A stretch of DNA of 64,000 bases from NCBI RefSeq assembly GCF_000803065.1, contig NZ_JSXI01000012.1, forward strand, positions 1-64,000, written 5' to 3'. Position 1 is the first letter of the stretch, and each line of letters starts with the position of its first letter. Positions 9,000 through 17,593 of this stretch are shown here, one piece after another. The translations under genes were made by a program, and so were the position numbers. The notes under the pieces were generated by a model, which saw only the letters and a list, made by a program, of their open reading frames with translations, searched no databases and was not told the DNA's origin. Origin of the DNA: Sphingomonas sp. ERG5 (GTDB taxonomy: Bacteria; Pseudomonadota; Alphaproteobacteria; Sphingomonadales; Sphingomonadaceae).

Positions 9000-9166
9000 G
9001 ACCGGGCCATGAGCCGGGGAAATGGTCGGGGACCGGTCGGTCGGCTTGGCGGGCGTCATTCGCGGCCAGCGTATCGGGGCATATGCCGCGAAGCAATCCA
9101 CACGCCCTCGTTCAGCCAGACGGCACCGAATCGCGCGTCGCGCCCGACATGTCACCCGGTTTGCCT

Positions 9167-9326
9167 GCTGTTTTTGCTGTTAAGTCGACGGAAATTTTTT
9201 CCATGCTGTTAAGTTGGATTTGAGGTCCGGATTTTCGTCCTGTTTTCAAAAGCCTGGTCGCCAATATGCTGTTATTGAATAACAGCATGGAACAGCACGC
9301 ATAACAGCATGGAACAGCATGCTGTT
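9167..9326. repeat. Intergenic array of GCTGTT/AACAGC repeats
   Basis: Nine copies of GCTGTT or its complement AACAGC occur in 160 bp: five forward (9167, 9176, 9205, 9268, 9321) and four reverse (9281, 9291, 9303, 9313). A 22-bp unit (9279-9300) is directly duplicated at 9301-9322 with a single mismatch. The stretch is AT-richer than its surroundings and fills the gene-free gap 9000-9493 between the serine hydrolase and the M20-like gene. It carries no recognisable gene. It resembles the CCTGTT/AACAGG cluster at 18.7 kb. Confidence 0.75.
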
Positions 9327-9493
9327 TTCGCGCAACGGCGCGCTCGAACGTTCGGTATCTTGCCAGTCATGTGAAAGAGCGGGGCCAGGACACCGGCTGG
9401 CATCCTGTCCGCCGCCACGCTGTCACGATCCACTGCGGCGTTGAATCAACGCCGAACGAACCGCCCATCGCCCCGGTCAGGCCATGCGCGCGC

Positions 9494-11062
9494 TCACCCC
9501 AGCGCGGCGATCTCATACATCAGATCGACATAGGCCATGCTCTGCGCGGTCAGATTGGCGACCTTCGGATTGGTCGGCTCGATCACGAAATATTCGTCCG
9601 GCGCATGCGCGCCATTGCCGGTGCCGATGCCGAACTGCGCCGCCGGCAAGCGCAACGGATCGCCAGTGAACACCACTCCCGGCCACGACCCCGCCGAGCG
9701 CACCGACAGTGCATAGGGCACGCCCGCGCGCGTCAGCACGGCCTTGTGCGCCTTGATCAGCGACGAATCCTCGGGTGTCTGCGTTGGGCCATAGCCGCCG
9801 GTCACATTCACCTCGATATCGGGAAAGCCCTTCCTGACCAGATGCGCCTTCAGTTTGGCGACGCTGTCGTCCCGCGTCATGTCGGGCACCAGCCGCATCT
9901 CGACCTTGGCGACCGCACGGTGCGGCAGCACGGTCTTGCCGCCCTGGCCGGTATAGCCGGCGACCAGCCCCTGGATGTTGATCGTCGGCTGCGACGCCAG
10001 CCGCTCGAGCGACTGTTCCCAGGTCTCGTCGTTGATCCAGCGCTGCACGCCCATCGCCTTCTTTGCCTCGGCCTCGCTGTTGCTGCGCGCGGCCTCCGCG
10101 ATCAGCGCCTTTTGCCGCGCGGTCAGTGGCGTGACGCGGTCGAGATACCCCTCGACCGCCGGCGTATGTCCGTCCGGCCCCATCAGCGTGTTGAGCGCCT
10201 GGACCAGCCGCCACGCCGGGCTGTCGACCCGCGCGAACTGGCTCGAATGCAGGTCGTTCGCCGGCCCGCGGCCCCAGGTCTTGCTGTCCGACACGATCTC
10301 CATCTCGACCGCGCCCTTCGCGCCGAGCGAGATTGTCGCATTGCCGCTCGGCCCCTGGCCGGCGGAAGGGATGATCACCCCGGCGCATTTCTTCATCGCC
10401 GCCAGCACTTGCGGGTCGCGGATCGCGGTCAGGAAATTGGGCGAGGCGATTTCCTCCTCACCCTCCGCGATCAGCACCAGATTGACCGGCAGTTTGCGGC
10501 CCGACGCCTTGAACGCATGCAGCGCGGCAAGGAAGGCGCCCTCCGGCCCCTTCTGGTTGACCGCGCCGCGCCCCATGATGACCTTGCCCACGCCCGGCCG
10601 GTCGACCAACCGGCCCTCGAGCGGCGGCACCGACCATTCCTTGGGGTCGAACTGCTTGACGTCGTACATGAAATAGATGCCGAGCCATTTCGGCGCTCCG
10701 ACATCCATCACCCCGAACACCGCGGGCACGCCCCCGGTCGGCACCGCGCGCACCCCGGTAAAGCCCGCTTCCTGCGCCAGCCGCGACATATAGGCGACGC
10801 CTTCATCGACCTGGAAACGCTCGGCGGCGATGGTCGGATGCTTGATCCAGTCCTGGATCCGCGCGACGGCGGCGTCATGGCCTTTCTCCACGGCGGCGCG
10901 GATCACGGCCATGTCGTCGCCGCGCGCGGCGAAGGCGATGCCGGGGGCGAGCGTCGCCGCGCCGGCGGCGGCAGAGCGGAGAAGGGCGCGGCGCGTCGGG
11001 GTGAAGATCTCGCCGTCGTGATCCCCGTTACGATTTCCGTTGCGATCCCCATTGCGATCCAT
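9494..11062 (-). CDS. M20-family peptidase-like exported protein with altered metal ligands
   Basis: A 522-residue protein. A twin-arginine signal (TRRALLRSAAAG, Arg24-Arg25) is followed by an M20 fold with GEEEIASPNF. The usual HxD motif reads MYDV, so His is replaced by Met. The usual GRGxxDDKG reads GRGAVNQKG, so the bridging Asp is replaced by Asn. This makes standard two-zinc catalysis doubtful. The ATG at 11062 has GGGGAG 8 nt upstream and is preferred over a longer low-quality extension. Residues 2-17 carry an unusual repeat of RNGD-like tetrapeptides before the Tat motif. Confidence 0.85.
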   Translation of the reverse strand: MDRNGDRNGNRNGDHDGEIFTPTRRALLRSAAAGAATLAPGIAFAARGDDMAVIRAAVEKGHDAAVARIQDWIKHPTIAAERFQVDEGVAYMSRLAQEAGFTGVRAVPTGGVPAVFGVMDVGAPKWLGIYFMYDVKQFDPKEWSVPPLEGRLVDRPGVGKVIMGRGAVNQKGPEGAFLAALHAFKASGRKLPVNLVLIAEGEEEIASPNFLTAIRDPQVLAAMKKCAGVIIPSAGQGPSGNATISLGAKGAVEMEIVSDSKTWGRGPANDLHSSQFARVDSPAWRLVQALNTLMGPDGHTPAVEGYLDRVTPLTARQKALIAEAARSNSEAEAKKAMGVQRWINDETWEQSLERLASQPTINIQGLVAGYTGQGGKTVLPHRAVAKVEMRLVPDMTRDDSVAKLKAHLVRKGFPDIEVNVTGGYGPTQTPEDSSLIKAHKAVLTRAGVPYALSVRSAGSWPGVVFTGDPLRLPAAQFGIGTGNGAHAPDEYFVIEPTNPKVANLTAQSMAYVDLMYEIAALG

Positions 11063-11271
11063 GGCCTGCTCCCCTGTCATTTGGTTTTGCGGCATAGAAG
11101 TCGGCGCGGCGGCGCAGGTCAAGGCCAGGTCGACGATGCGTGGATATTGAGCATTGCATATCGCCCGGCAGGCACAGTTCGAGCCGGCGAACGGGAGCGG
11201 TGCCGGGGTGCCCCCGCCGACCTGATCGCGGCGGTCGCGGCCCTGCTGTGAGACGGTCTGAATTTCCATGA

Positions 11272-11859
11272 TCATCCCTTGGAAAGGGCGGGCGAGCGTC
11301 TGGCGATCCGGTAAACCGATGCCGGCGGGAGATTGCGAAAGGTCCGGCCGATATAGAATGCTTCCAGGTCCAGACGATCCAGCACCGCGCGCGGAACCGG
11401 GCAGCGCAGGTGATAGGTGATCTGGAAAAACGCCCCTTCCGGTCGGAGGAATCGGAACGCGCCGTCAAGAATGGCGGCGACTTTTTCCTGCGGCATTGTC
11501 GAGAGGCCGAGGCCGCTGACGACCGCGCCGGCGGACCTTTCCTTCAAATCCGCGAAGCTGCACAGATGCGCTGCGTCCATCTCCAGAATCCGCGCCTGCG
11601 GGAAGCGTTGGCGCAACAGGCTGGCGAACTTCGCGCCAAATTCGACCAGGATCAGGTCCCTTTCACGGACGCCGCGTTCAAGAAGGGCATAGGTGAATGG
11701 CCCGGTGCCGGGCCCCAGTTCGATCACGGGGCCCGCAATCGGGCTGATTTCCCCGGTCATGAGCGCGGCGGCGGTGGCGCTCGATGGTGCAATCGCGGCA
11801 ACACGCGCCGGATTGCGCAGCCATGAGATCAGAAAGGGGACGATATCAGGAAGGGACAT
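11272..11859 (-). CDS. Phospholipid N-methyltransferase-like SAM-dependent enzyme (PmtA family)
   Basis: A 195-residue class I methyltransferase with the SAM-binding VIELGPGTGPFT (about 45-56), an acidic strand end (LILVEFG) and SGLGLSTMP, which is typical of the bacterial PmtA/COG3963 group that methylates phosphatidylethanolamine. The N-terminal FLISWLRNPARVAAIAPSS is the characteristic amphipathic start of these membrane-associated enzymes. It is divergent from a two-component system across a 250-bp spacer holding an inverted repeat, so regulation by that system is possible. Confidence 0.85.
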   Translation of the reverse strand: MSLPDIVPFLISWLRNPARVAAIAPSSATAAALMTGEISPIAGPVIELGPGTGPFTYALLERGVRERDLILVEFGAKFASLLRQRFPQARILEMDAAHLCSFADLKERSAGAVVSGLGLSTMPQEKVAAILDGAFRFLRPEGAFFQITYHLRCPVPRAVLDRLDLEAFYIGRTFRNLPPASVYRIARRSPALSKG

Positions 11860-11968
11860 GTCGGCACTCCATCAGCCATGGGGAGAAGAGCCGGCGCAAC
11901 AGTCGGATGTGCCGTTTCCTCACGCCGACGCGGGAAGAGCGCCGGCGGAGTGCGTGTTTCACGCCGGG

Positions 11969-12053
11969 ATTGAGGGAGCCTGTCATGCCCTGGTTGTTCC
12001 GGAGGATCGGCGGCATCGGCACGGCGTCCCGGCAAATGACAGCTTCCCTCAAT
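11969..12053. repeat. 18-bp inverted repeat in divergent promoter region
   Basis: ATTGAGGGAGCCTGTCAT at 11969-11986 pairs with ATGACAGCTTCCCTCAAT at 12036-12053 with only two mismatches, separated by 49 bp. It lies between the pmtA-like gene and the response regulator gene. It could be a pair of regulator half-sites or form a long hairpin in a leader transcript. No coding feature explains it. Confidence 0.6.
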
Positions 12054-12108
12054 GAAGCTGTGTTACGAATGCCCTGCGTCGGGACAGTGCGCGGGGTGAA
12101 GTGTTGGC

Positions 12109-12783
12109 ATGCGGGTGTTGCTGGTCGAGGATGAAAGGGAGCTGGCGGAGGCGCTGAAAACCGTATTGGCGCGTCACCGGATGATCGTGGATCATGCCCC
12201 GGATCTGGCCGAAGCCATATTCGTCCTGAACGATGCGGTCTATGATGTGGTCATCCTCGACCGGCGGCTTCCGGACGGTGACGGGCTCTCGCTCATCCCG
12301 GTGATCCGATCATCGGGCAACAATGTGCCCGTTCTCGTCCTGACGGCGCTGGACGATCTTGCGGACCGCGTCACGGGGCTGGATGGCGGCGCCGACGATT
12401 ATATCGGCAAGCCTTTCGCGCTTGAGGAATTGCTCGCCCGCATTCGCGCGCTTTCCCGCAGGCCGGCCGCGGTGCAGTTCGACGTGGTGACCGTCGGTCG
12501 CTTGTCATTCGACCTGGCCCATCGCGAAGCCAGCATTGCGGGAACGCCGCTGAATATGCCACGCCGCGAGTTGCTCGTGCTCGAGGCGTTGATGCGGCGC
12601 ATGGGACGGATGGTGCTGCGCACGGTCCTGATGGAATCCGTGTTCAGCCTCGATGACGAAATCCAGTCCAATGCGCTCGATACGCATATCTCGCGCCTTC
12701 GCCGCAAATTGCTCGATGCCGATGCGGGCGTGACCATCAACGGCATTCGCGGCGTTGGATATCTGTTGCGGGAAACGCAATGA
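12109..12783 (+). CDS. Two-component response regulator, OmpR/PhoB family
   Basis: A 224-residue protein. The receiver domain has the acidic pocket (VEDE, 6-9), the phospho-acceptor Asp51 in VILDRRLPDGDG and Lys101 in GKPF. The C-terminal winged helix shows RRELLVLEALMRR and ISRLRRKL. It overlaps the sensor kinase gene by ATGA. The divergent neighbour is a phospholipid methyltransferase, hinting at membrane or envelope homeostasis, but the signal is unknown. Confidence 0.95.
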   Translation: MRVLLVEDERELAEALKTVLARHRMIVDHAPDLAEAIFVLNDAVYDVVILDRRLPDGDGLSLIPVIRSSGNNVPVLVLTALDDLADRVTGLDGGADDYIGKPFALEELLARIRALSRRPAAVQFDVVTVGRLSFDLAHREASIAGTPLNMPRRELLVLEALMRRMGRMVLRTVLMESVFSLDDEIQSNALDTHISRLRRKLLDADAGVTINGIRGVGYLLRETQ

Positions 12784-14147
12784 GCGCGGGTGCGCCGCCA
12801 TCCTTCAAATGGCGTCTGGTCCGCTGGCTGGTGATCTTCGAGGTCGGGACGATCATGCTGGCCATCGCCGTCATGGTCGGCCTTTTATGGGCGACGGGCT
12901 ATCTCATCGACGGTTATGAGAATGGCAATGTGGATGTCCTGAAGGACGCCATTGCCCGCAACCGTCGTGGTGCGCTCATCCTCCGGGAAACGCCCGAACT
13001 CGCGCGGCTCCGGAAAGAAACCGGCGCCATCTGGTTCGTCGCGCGGGACGGCGCGGGTCATCATCTTTCCGAAGGCATCGTGCCGCCCGAATTCGCGTTT
13101 GCGACGGTTGGCCTTGGTCGCATGAACGATGCGCGCTTCAGGCTCGCGCCCGACCGGAATGCGCGACCGGAGGCCGTGGTCAAATGGGTCGAAACGCCGG
13201 CTGGCAATGTCCAGATCTTCACTGGAACCGAAGGGCATCTGACTCTCGACCGGCTCCTGCTCGGGACATCGGGCGCCTTCCTGTCCATTTTTGTGCCGAT
13301 GCTGCTGGTGGTCGCGCTGGCGACCGTCATCGTCACCCCCATTGTCGTGAGGCGGATGCTGGCCGGCCTCTCCCACGCGGCATCCCATGCGGCGCGGATC
13401 GAGTTCGATCAGCGCGGCATTCAGATGCCGGTCGAGAATATCCCGCGGGAATTCCTGCCGCTCGTCAAGGCCGTCAATGACGCTCTTGCACGCCTGGATG
13501 AGGGCTATACGCGCCACAAGCGTTTCCTCGCCCAGGCCGCCCATGAACTGCGTACGCCGATCGCGATCCTCAATACCCGGGTCGCATCCCTTCCTTCCAG
13601 CGCGGAGAAGATGCGCCTGACCGAGGATGCGGCCCGCCTTGCCGTGCTCGCCGGGCAACTTCTCGACCTGCAACGGCTCGATCAGCGGACCAGCTCATTC
13701 TCGTCCGTCGACCTGAATGCATTGGCGCGGCGGGTCATTGTCGATCTGGCGCCGCTCGCCTTCGCCGCGGGATATGAGGTGTCGTTCGAATCCGGGGACG
13801 AGATCGTGGCGGTCCTTGGCGACCATTCCTCGCTCGAACGCGCGCTGATGAATCTTGTGCAGAACGCCATCGAGCATGGCGGGCGGCAGGGGAAGATCAC
13901 GGTTCGCGTGACGGACCCGGCCTGTATCGAGGTGTGCGATGAGGGGAACGGCATTCCGCCTGGGCAGCGTGAACAGATTTTCGAACCGTTCAGTCGCCTG
14001 CATCCGGCGGGCAGGGGCGCCGGGCTCGGCCTGAGTCTGGTCAGGGAGATCGTCCAGCTCCATGGCGGCCAGGTCGCGGCCATCGACAGGTCGCCAAAAG
14101 GCGCGTGCCTGCGCATCAGCCTGCCACCGGCGGCGCGCGAAGCATGA
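12780..14147 (+). CDS. Sensor histidine kinase
   Basis: A 455-residue protein with two membrane helices (about 14-42 and 164-190) flanking a 120-residue periplasmic sensor. A HAMP-like linker is followed by the H-box HELRTPIAIL (His255), the N-box NLVQNAIEHGG and glycine-rich ATP-binding boxes (CDEGNGIPPG, GAGLGLSLVREI). It is the partner of the upstream OmpR-type regulator through the 4-base overlap. The sensor domain shows no fold I recognise. Confidence 0.95.
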   Translation: MSAGAPPSFKWRLVRWLVIFEVGTIMLAIAVMVGLLWATGYLIDGYENGNVDVLKDAIARNRRGALILRETPELARLRKETGAIWFVARDGAGHHLSEGIVPPEFAFATVGLGRMNDARFRLAPDRNARPEAVVKWVETPAGNVQIFTGTEGHLTLDRLLLGTSGAFLSIFVPMLLVVALATVIVTPIVVRRMLAGLSHAASHAARIEFDQRGIQMPVENIPREFLPLVKAVNDALARLDEGYTRHKRFLAQAAHELRTPIAILNTRVASLPSSAEKMRLTEDAARLAVLAGQLLDLQRLDQRTSSFSSVDLNALARRVIVDLAPLAFAAGYEVSFESGDEIVAVLGDHSSLERALMNLVQNAIEHGGRQGKITVRVTDPACIEVCDEGNGIPPGQREQIFEPFSRLHPAGRGAGLGLSLVREIVQLHGGQVAAIDRSPKGACLRISLPPAAREA

Positions 14148-14191
14148 CCGGCCGGGTCGTCGCGGCGGGAAGGCCGGTAAAGCGACCCGCT

Positions 14192-15013
14192 TCAGGGAGC
14201 GCCCGGCAGGCTGTAGATGAGCGTGTCGCCGCTCGCTGCCTTGCGGCGCTGAAAGTCGCGCGGGGTAAGGCCGGTCAGCAGCCGGAACTCGTTGTGAAAA
14301 TGCGCGTCGTCGAAAAATTCCAGGCGCACGTCATGTTCCTCGCCTTCACCCCAGGCAAGCGGATGGAGCGCGCGCATCGACCGATTGAGCCGCGCAACCC
14401 GCAGCATCCGTTTGGGCGAGACGCCAAGTTCGGCGCGGAAATGATTGCGCAGGGTGCGCTCATTGACCTCGAAATGACGCGCGATCGCGGCGATCGAGCC
14501 CGGTATCCGGCCTGAGGTCATGCAGTCCGCGACCTCATGCACATAGCCTGTCGGCCGCACGTCGCCCGGACGAACAAGGCCGCGAAAATAGCTTTGCAGG
14601 ATCGCGCATCGCTCCGCGAACAGACGCGCCGTTTTCAACCGGTGCAGCAGCCGCGCGCCATTGTCGCCGAGGCGGTCGAGCAGGTCGAGGCGCGTTCCGG
14701 TGGCGCTGAGCGCGATGCGCGGCGCCAGCAATTCGGCGCCGCGATAGGTCAGCACCGCAACCAGCGCGTGAAGACATCCCTCCGGCCGGGTCACCCGCGT
14801 CCGCGCGTCGAAACCCCAGAGCGAGAGATGCGGCATGCATTCGAAGCCGCCATCCTGGGCAAAGCCATAGTCCGCACCCAATGTGACATGGAGCAGGGGG
14901 CGCCCGACGGGCAGTTCGAGCGACAGCCCGGCCGGTACCCGGTCGCACCGTTCCACCATGCCGGTCAGGAACGGGCGCAGGTCCGCATCGGCGGGCTGCC
15001 AGCAAACATGCAT
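14192..15013 (-). CDS. AraC family transcriptional regulator
   Basis: A 273-residue protein with a C-terminal double helix-turn-helix (IAAIARHFEVNERTLRNHF, then FFDDAHFHNEFRLLTGLTPRDFQ) and an N-terminal ligand domain of a poorly conserved type (DADLRPFLTGMVERC). I use the ATG at 15013 because homologues begin near the W-PADADLRPF stretch. An in-frame ATG at 15073 exists, and neither start has a convincing Shine-Dalgarno. It is divergent from the DUF7010-like membrane protein, a plausible target. Confidence 0.85.
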   Translation of the reverse strand: MHVCWQPADADLRPFLTGMVERCDRVPAGLSLELPVGRPLLHVTLGADYGFAQDGGFECMPHLSLWGFDARTRVTRPEGCLHALVAVLTYRGAELLAPRIALSATGTRLDLLDRLGDNGARLLHRLKTARLFAERCAILQSYFRGLVRPGDVRPTGYVHEVADCMTSGRIPGSIAAIARHFEVNERTLRNHFRAELGVSPKRMLRVARLNRSMRALHPLAWGEGEEHDVRLEFFDDAHFHNEFRLLTGLTPRDFQRRKAASGDTLIYSLPGAP

Positions 15014-15093
15014 GGGGGGTATCGGCTTTCCGATTTTTCCAATCCTCCTGCGCATCAGTCTAGCAGAAGGCATGGGGAGAGAGGAGAATGGTC

Positions 15094-15663
15094 ATGACCT
15101 TCGACGAGATGCGCGCCGATTTCATCATCCGCCGCAAGGGATCGCTCGCATTGCCGATCACTGGCGTGCTCGTTTATTCGGCGATCGCGTTGCTCAGCCT
15201 GGCGGTCGATCCCCGGTTGCATAATCTCGTGCTGGCGCTGGGCTTCTGGACGATCATGCCGGTGGGGTTCCTGATCGGCCGGCTGCGCGGCGAGGATATG
15301 AGCACGCCGCCCGAGAACCCGCTGCTGCGCCTGTCCGCCAGCGCACGGGTCATGGCGCTGGCGACGTGGGCGATCCATATCCCGATCTGGATCCATGCAC
15401 CGGCCCTGTTCCCGATCAGCGTCGGCATCGGATTTGCGCTGCACTGGGTGATCTTTTCATGGACCGTCGGTCATCCGCTCGGGTTCGTCCATCTCGGCAT
15501 GCGGATCATATTCGTCCTGACAGCCTGGCATTTGTGCACGGCGAACAGGATGGGCGCGGTCTGTGCCGGTATCGCGCTGGCCTATGCGATCTCCGTGGTG
15601 CAGCTGAGCCGGGTCGACTGGCAAGGCCGGCTGGGGCTGAGCTTCGATCCGCGTCGCGCCTGA
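15094..15663 (+). CDS. DUF7010-like multi-pass membrane protein
   Basis: A 189-residue protein with about six hydrophobic helices and a short cytosolic N-terminus (MTFDEMRADFIIRRKG). The opening and size fit the DUF7010 family of unknown function; I hold this family name tentatively. The second ATG (15094) is chosen because GAGGAG lies 7 nt upstream, whereas it would almost touch the ATG at 15088. It is divergent from the AraC regulator. Confidence 0.75.
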   Translation: MTFDEMRADFIIRRKGSLALPITGVLVYSAIALLSLAVDPRLHNLVLALGFWTIMPVGFLIGRLRGEDMSTPPENPLLRLSASARVMALATWAIHIPIWIHAPALFPISVGIGFALHWVIFSWTVGHPLGFVHLGMRIIFVLTAWHLCTANRMGAVCAGIALAYAISVVQLSRVDWQGRLGLSFDPRRA

Positions 15664-15787
15664 TCCGAAGCGGGACGAGTCACGGCCGGCCACCCGGCGA
15701 GTCCGCGCGCTGCGCCCGCGTGACGCCTGGCATCCCGCCTCAGTACGGCCCCAGTGACCCGGTATCGGCGAGGCTCGGTTTGGAGCA

Positions 15788-16339
15788 ATGAACATGGGAT
15801 TGTCGGCACCGCTTCTCGATGCCCCGATCGGCCTGATGCCGTTCGATGATCGTCATATCGAACCGCTGCGCGCTGCCTGCGCACAGGACAGCGAAATCTG
15901 GGACATCTATCCGCTCTCCCTGCTGGGCGATCGTTTCGACGGGTCGATCGCCTTGCTGGCGATGATGCCGAACTGGGTGCGGTTCGCGGTGCTGGACGGG
16001 GAGACGGTCGTCGGCATGACCAATTTCATCCTGTCCGAGCTGCAGCCGGGACTCGTCGAGATCGGCGGGACCTATATTGCCCCGTCCGTGCGCGGAACCT
16101 CGTTCAATCGAAGGATGAAGATGCTGCTCATCGAGCATGCGTTTTCCAACGGGTTTCATACGATCGAATTCAGGGTCGACACGCGCAACGGCCGATCGAT
16201 GCGCGCGGTCGAAAAACTCGGCGCAAGACGCACCGCGACGCTCGAACGGAATATGACGACCTGGACCGGTTATGTCCGCGATACCGCGGTTTTTCAGCTG
16301 ACGCGGGAGGACTGGGCCTCTTTCCGGCGGCGCGAATGA
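15788..16339 (+). CDS. GNAT family N-acetyltransferase
   Basis: A 183-residue protein with a GNAT fold similar to RimJ/RimL-type enzymes: IGLMPFDDRHIEPL at the start, a middle strand VEIGGTYIAPSVRGTSFNRRMKMLL where the acetyl-CoA loop lies, and VDTRNGRSMRAVEKLGARR near the end, typical of the C-terminal helix-strand. The acceptor cannot be told. It is a free-standing gene between a DUF7010-like protein and a dipeptidase-like protein. Confidence 0.88.
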   Translation: MNMGLSAPLLDAPIGLMPFDDRHIEPLRAACAQDSEIWDIYPLSLLGDRFDGSIALLAMMPNWVRFAVLDGETVVGMTNFILSELQPGLVEIGGTYIAPSVRGTSFNRRMKMLLIEHAFSNGFHTIEFRVDTRNGRSMRAVEKLGARRTATLERNMTTWTGYVRDTAVFQLTREDWASFRRRE

Positions 16340-16439
16340 GGCGCTGGCATCCCGATTCCACGCGACCGAAACCGCCAGACCAAACACACCTTGCTCCCTT
16401 CGCACCACGCAGGCACTGTTCCCAAAAGGGGAGAAGTCC

Positions 16440-17561
16440 ATGGATCGCCGCACCGCACTGAAATTGATCGCCGCAACACCTTTGGTCTTCGCGCCATCAA
16501 TGGTGCGCGCGGCCGAATATTCCGATGCGGCATGGCGCAAGGCGATCGTCATCGATGGACTCGGCGCGCCTTCCGATCCCGATTATGTCGAGGGGCGGAC
16601 GCGCTATACCGCCAGGGGGCGGGCGGAATTGGCGAGCAGCGGCATCACTGCGATCAATTGCACGGTCGCGGAGCCCGGCAACATTCCGAACGCGTTCGAA
16701 CTGGCCGTGGGCGGCATTGCGGAGCTCGACCGGACGGTCGCGGACAATGGCGACCTGTTCGTCAAGGCGACGCGCGCGGCGGACATCCTGGCCGCCAAGC
16801 GCGACGGCAAGGTCGCGCTGGTGTGCGGGTTCCAGGACACCACGCCGATCGGCCCGCAACTCGATCGTATCACGCTGTTCAAGAGCCTTGGCGTGCGCAT
16901 CATCCAGCTGACCTATAACCGGCGCAACCTGTGCGGCGATGGTGCGCTTGAAGCGGCCAATGCCGGCCTGTCGACGCTTGGCCATGAGACGATTGCCGCG
17001 CTCGAAAAGGCGGCGGTGCTGCTCGACCTGTCGCATGGCGGCCAGCGCACCATCGCCGAGGCGATCGCCGCGTCGAAACGCCCAATGACGATCAGCCATA
17101 CCGGGTGCCGCGATCTGCACGACAATCCCCGCAACGTCCGCGACGCGGAACTGAAGGCGATGGCCGACAAGGGCGGCGTGGCCGGCATCTTCTTCATGCC
17201 GTTCCTGGCCCCGTCGGGCAAACCGACCCGCGAAGACCTGATCCGCCACCTCGACCATGCCGTGAATGTCTGCGGCGAGGACCATGTCTCGATCGGCACC
17301 GATGGCGGCACCAGCGCGATCGTGATCGACGACAAGATGCGCGCCGAGCAGAAGAAATTCTACGAACAGCGCGCGGCACAAGGCATCGCCGCGCCCGGCG
17401 AAGGTCCCGACGTGTTCAACTATGTCGGGGATTATAACAGCCCGTTGCGCTTCCGCATGCTGGCGGACGATTTGACCGCGCGCGGCTGGAAGGCGGCGCG
17501 GGTCGAGAAGGTTCTGGGCGCGAATCTGATGCGGCTTTGGGGAGACAGTTGGGGTGGGTGA
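16440..17561 (+). CDS. Membrane dipeptidase (renal dipeptidase, M19)-like exported protein with missing metal ligands
   Basis: A 373-residue protein with an N-terminal signal peptide starting DRRTALKLIA, ending near MVRAAE. The M19 TIM barrel is clear from LTYNRRNLCGDG, VLLDLSHGG, TISHTGCRDL, GEDHVSIGTDG and the C-terminal VLGANLMRLW. The usual DGHND motif reads DGLGA, and the Glu of the EGG motif reads QDT (GFQDTTPIG). Three of the five classical zinc ligands thus seem lost, while the two His of DLSH and SHT remain. This may be a sphingomonad subfamily with different chemistry. Confidence 0.88.
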   Translation: MDRRTALKLIAATPLVFAPSMVRAAEYSDAAWRKAIVIDGLGAPSDPDYVEGRTRYTARGRAELASSGITAINCTVAEPGNIPNAFELAVGGIAELDRTVADNGDLFVKATRAADILAAKRDGKVALVCGFQDTTPIGPQLDRITLFKSLGVRIIQLTYNRRNLCGDGALEAANAGLSTLGHETIAALEKAAVLLDLSHGGQRTIAEAIAASKRPMTISHTGCRDLHDNPRNVRDAELKAMADKGGVAGIFFMPFLAPSGKPTREDLIRHLDHAVNVCGEDHVSIGTDGGTSAIVIDDKMRAEQKKFYEQRAAQGIAAPGEGPDVFNYVGDYNSPLRFRMLADDLTARGWKAARVEKVLGANLMRLWGDSWGG

Positions 17562-17593
17562 GGGTGGCGCAGCGCTTTTTTTGAGCGAGAATC

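Noticed and set aside
9279..9322. 22-bp tandem repeat as a CRISPR
   Set aside because: Only two units with no spacers and no cas genes.
9436..9454. CGGCGTTGA/TCAACGCCG palindrome
   Set aside because: One-base centre gives no workable hairpin loop, and no gene start lies nearby; could be chance.
9371..11251. Long plus-strand frame opposite the M20-like gene
   Set aside because: Antisense shadow of a strongly supported coding region; composition is His/Arg-rich with no recognisable fold.
14153..14189. 7-bp stem between the histidine kinase and AraC genes as a terminator
   Set aside because: Short stem, long loop and no T run; too weak to annotate.
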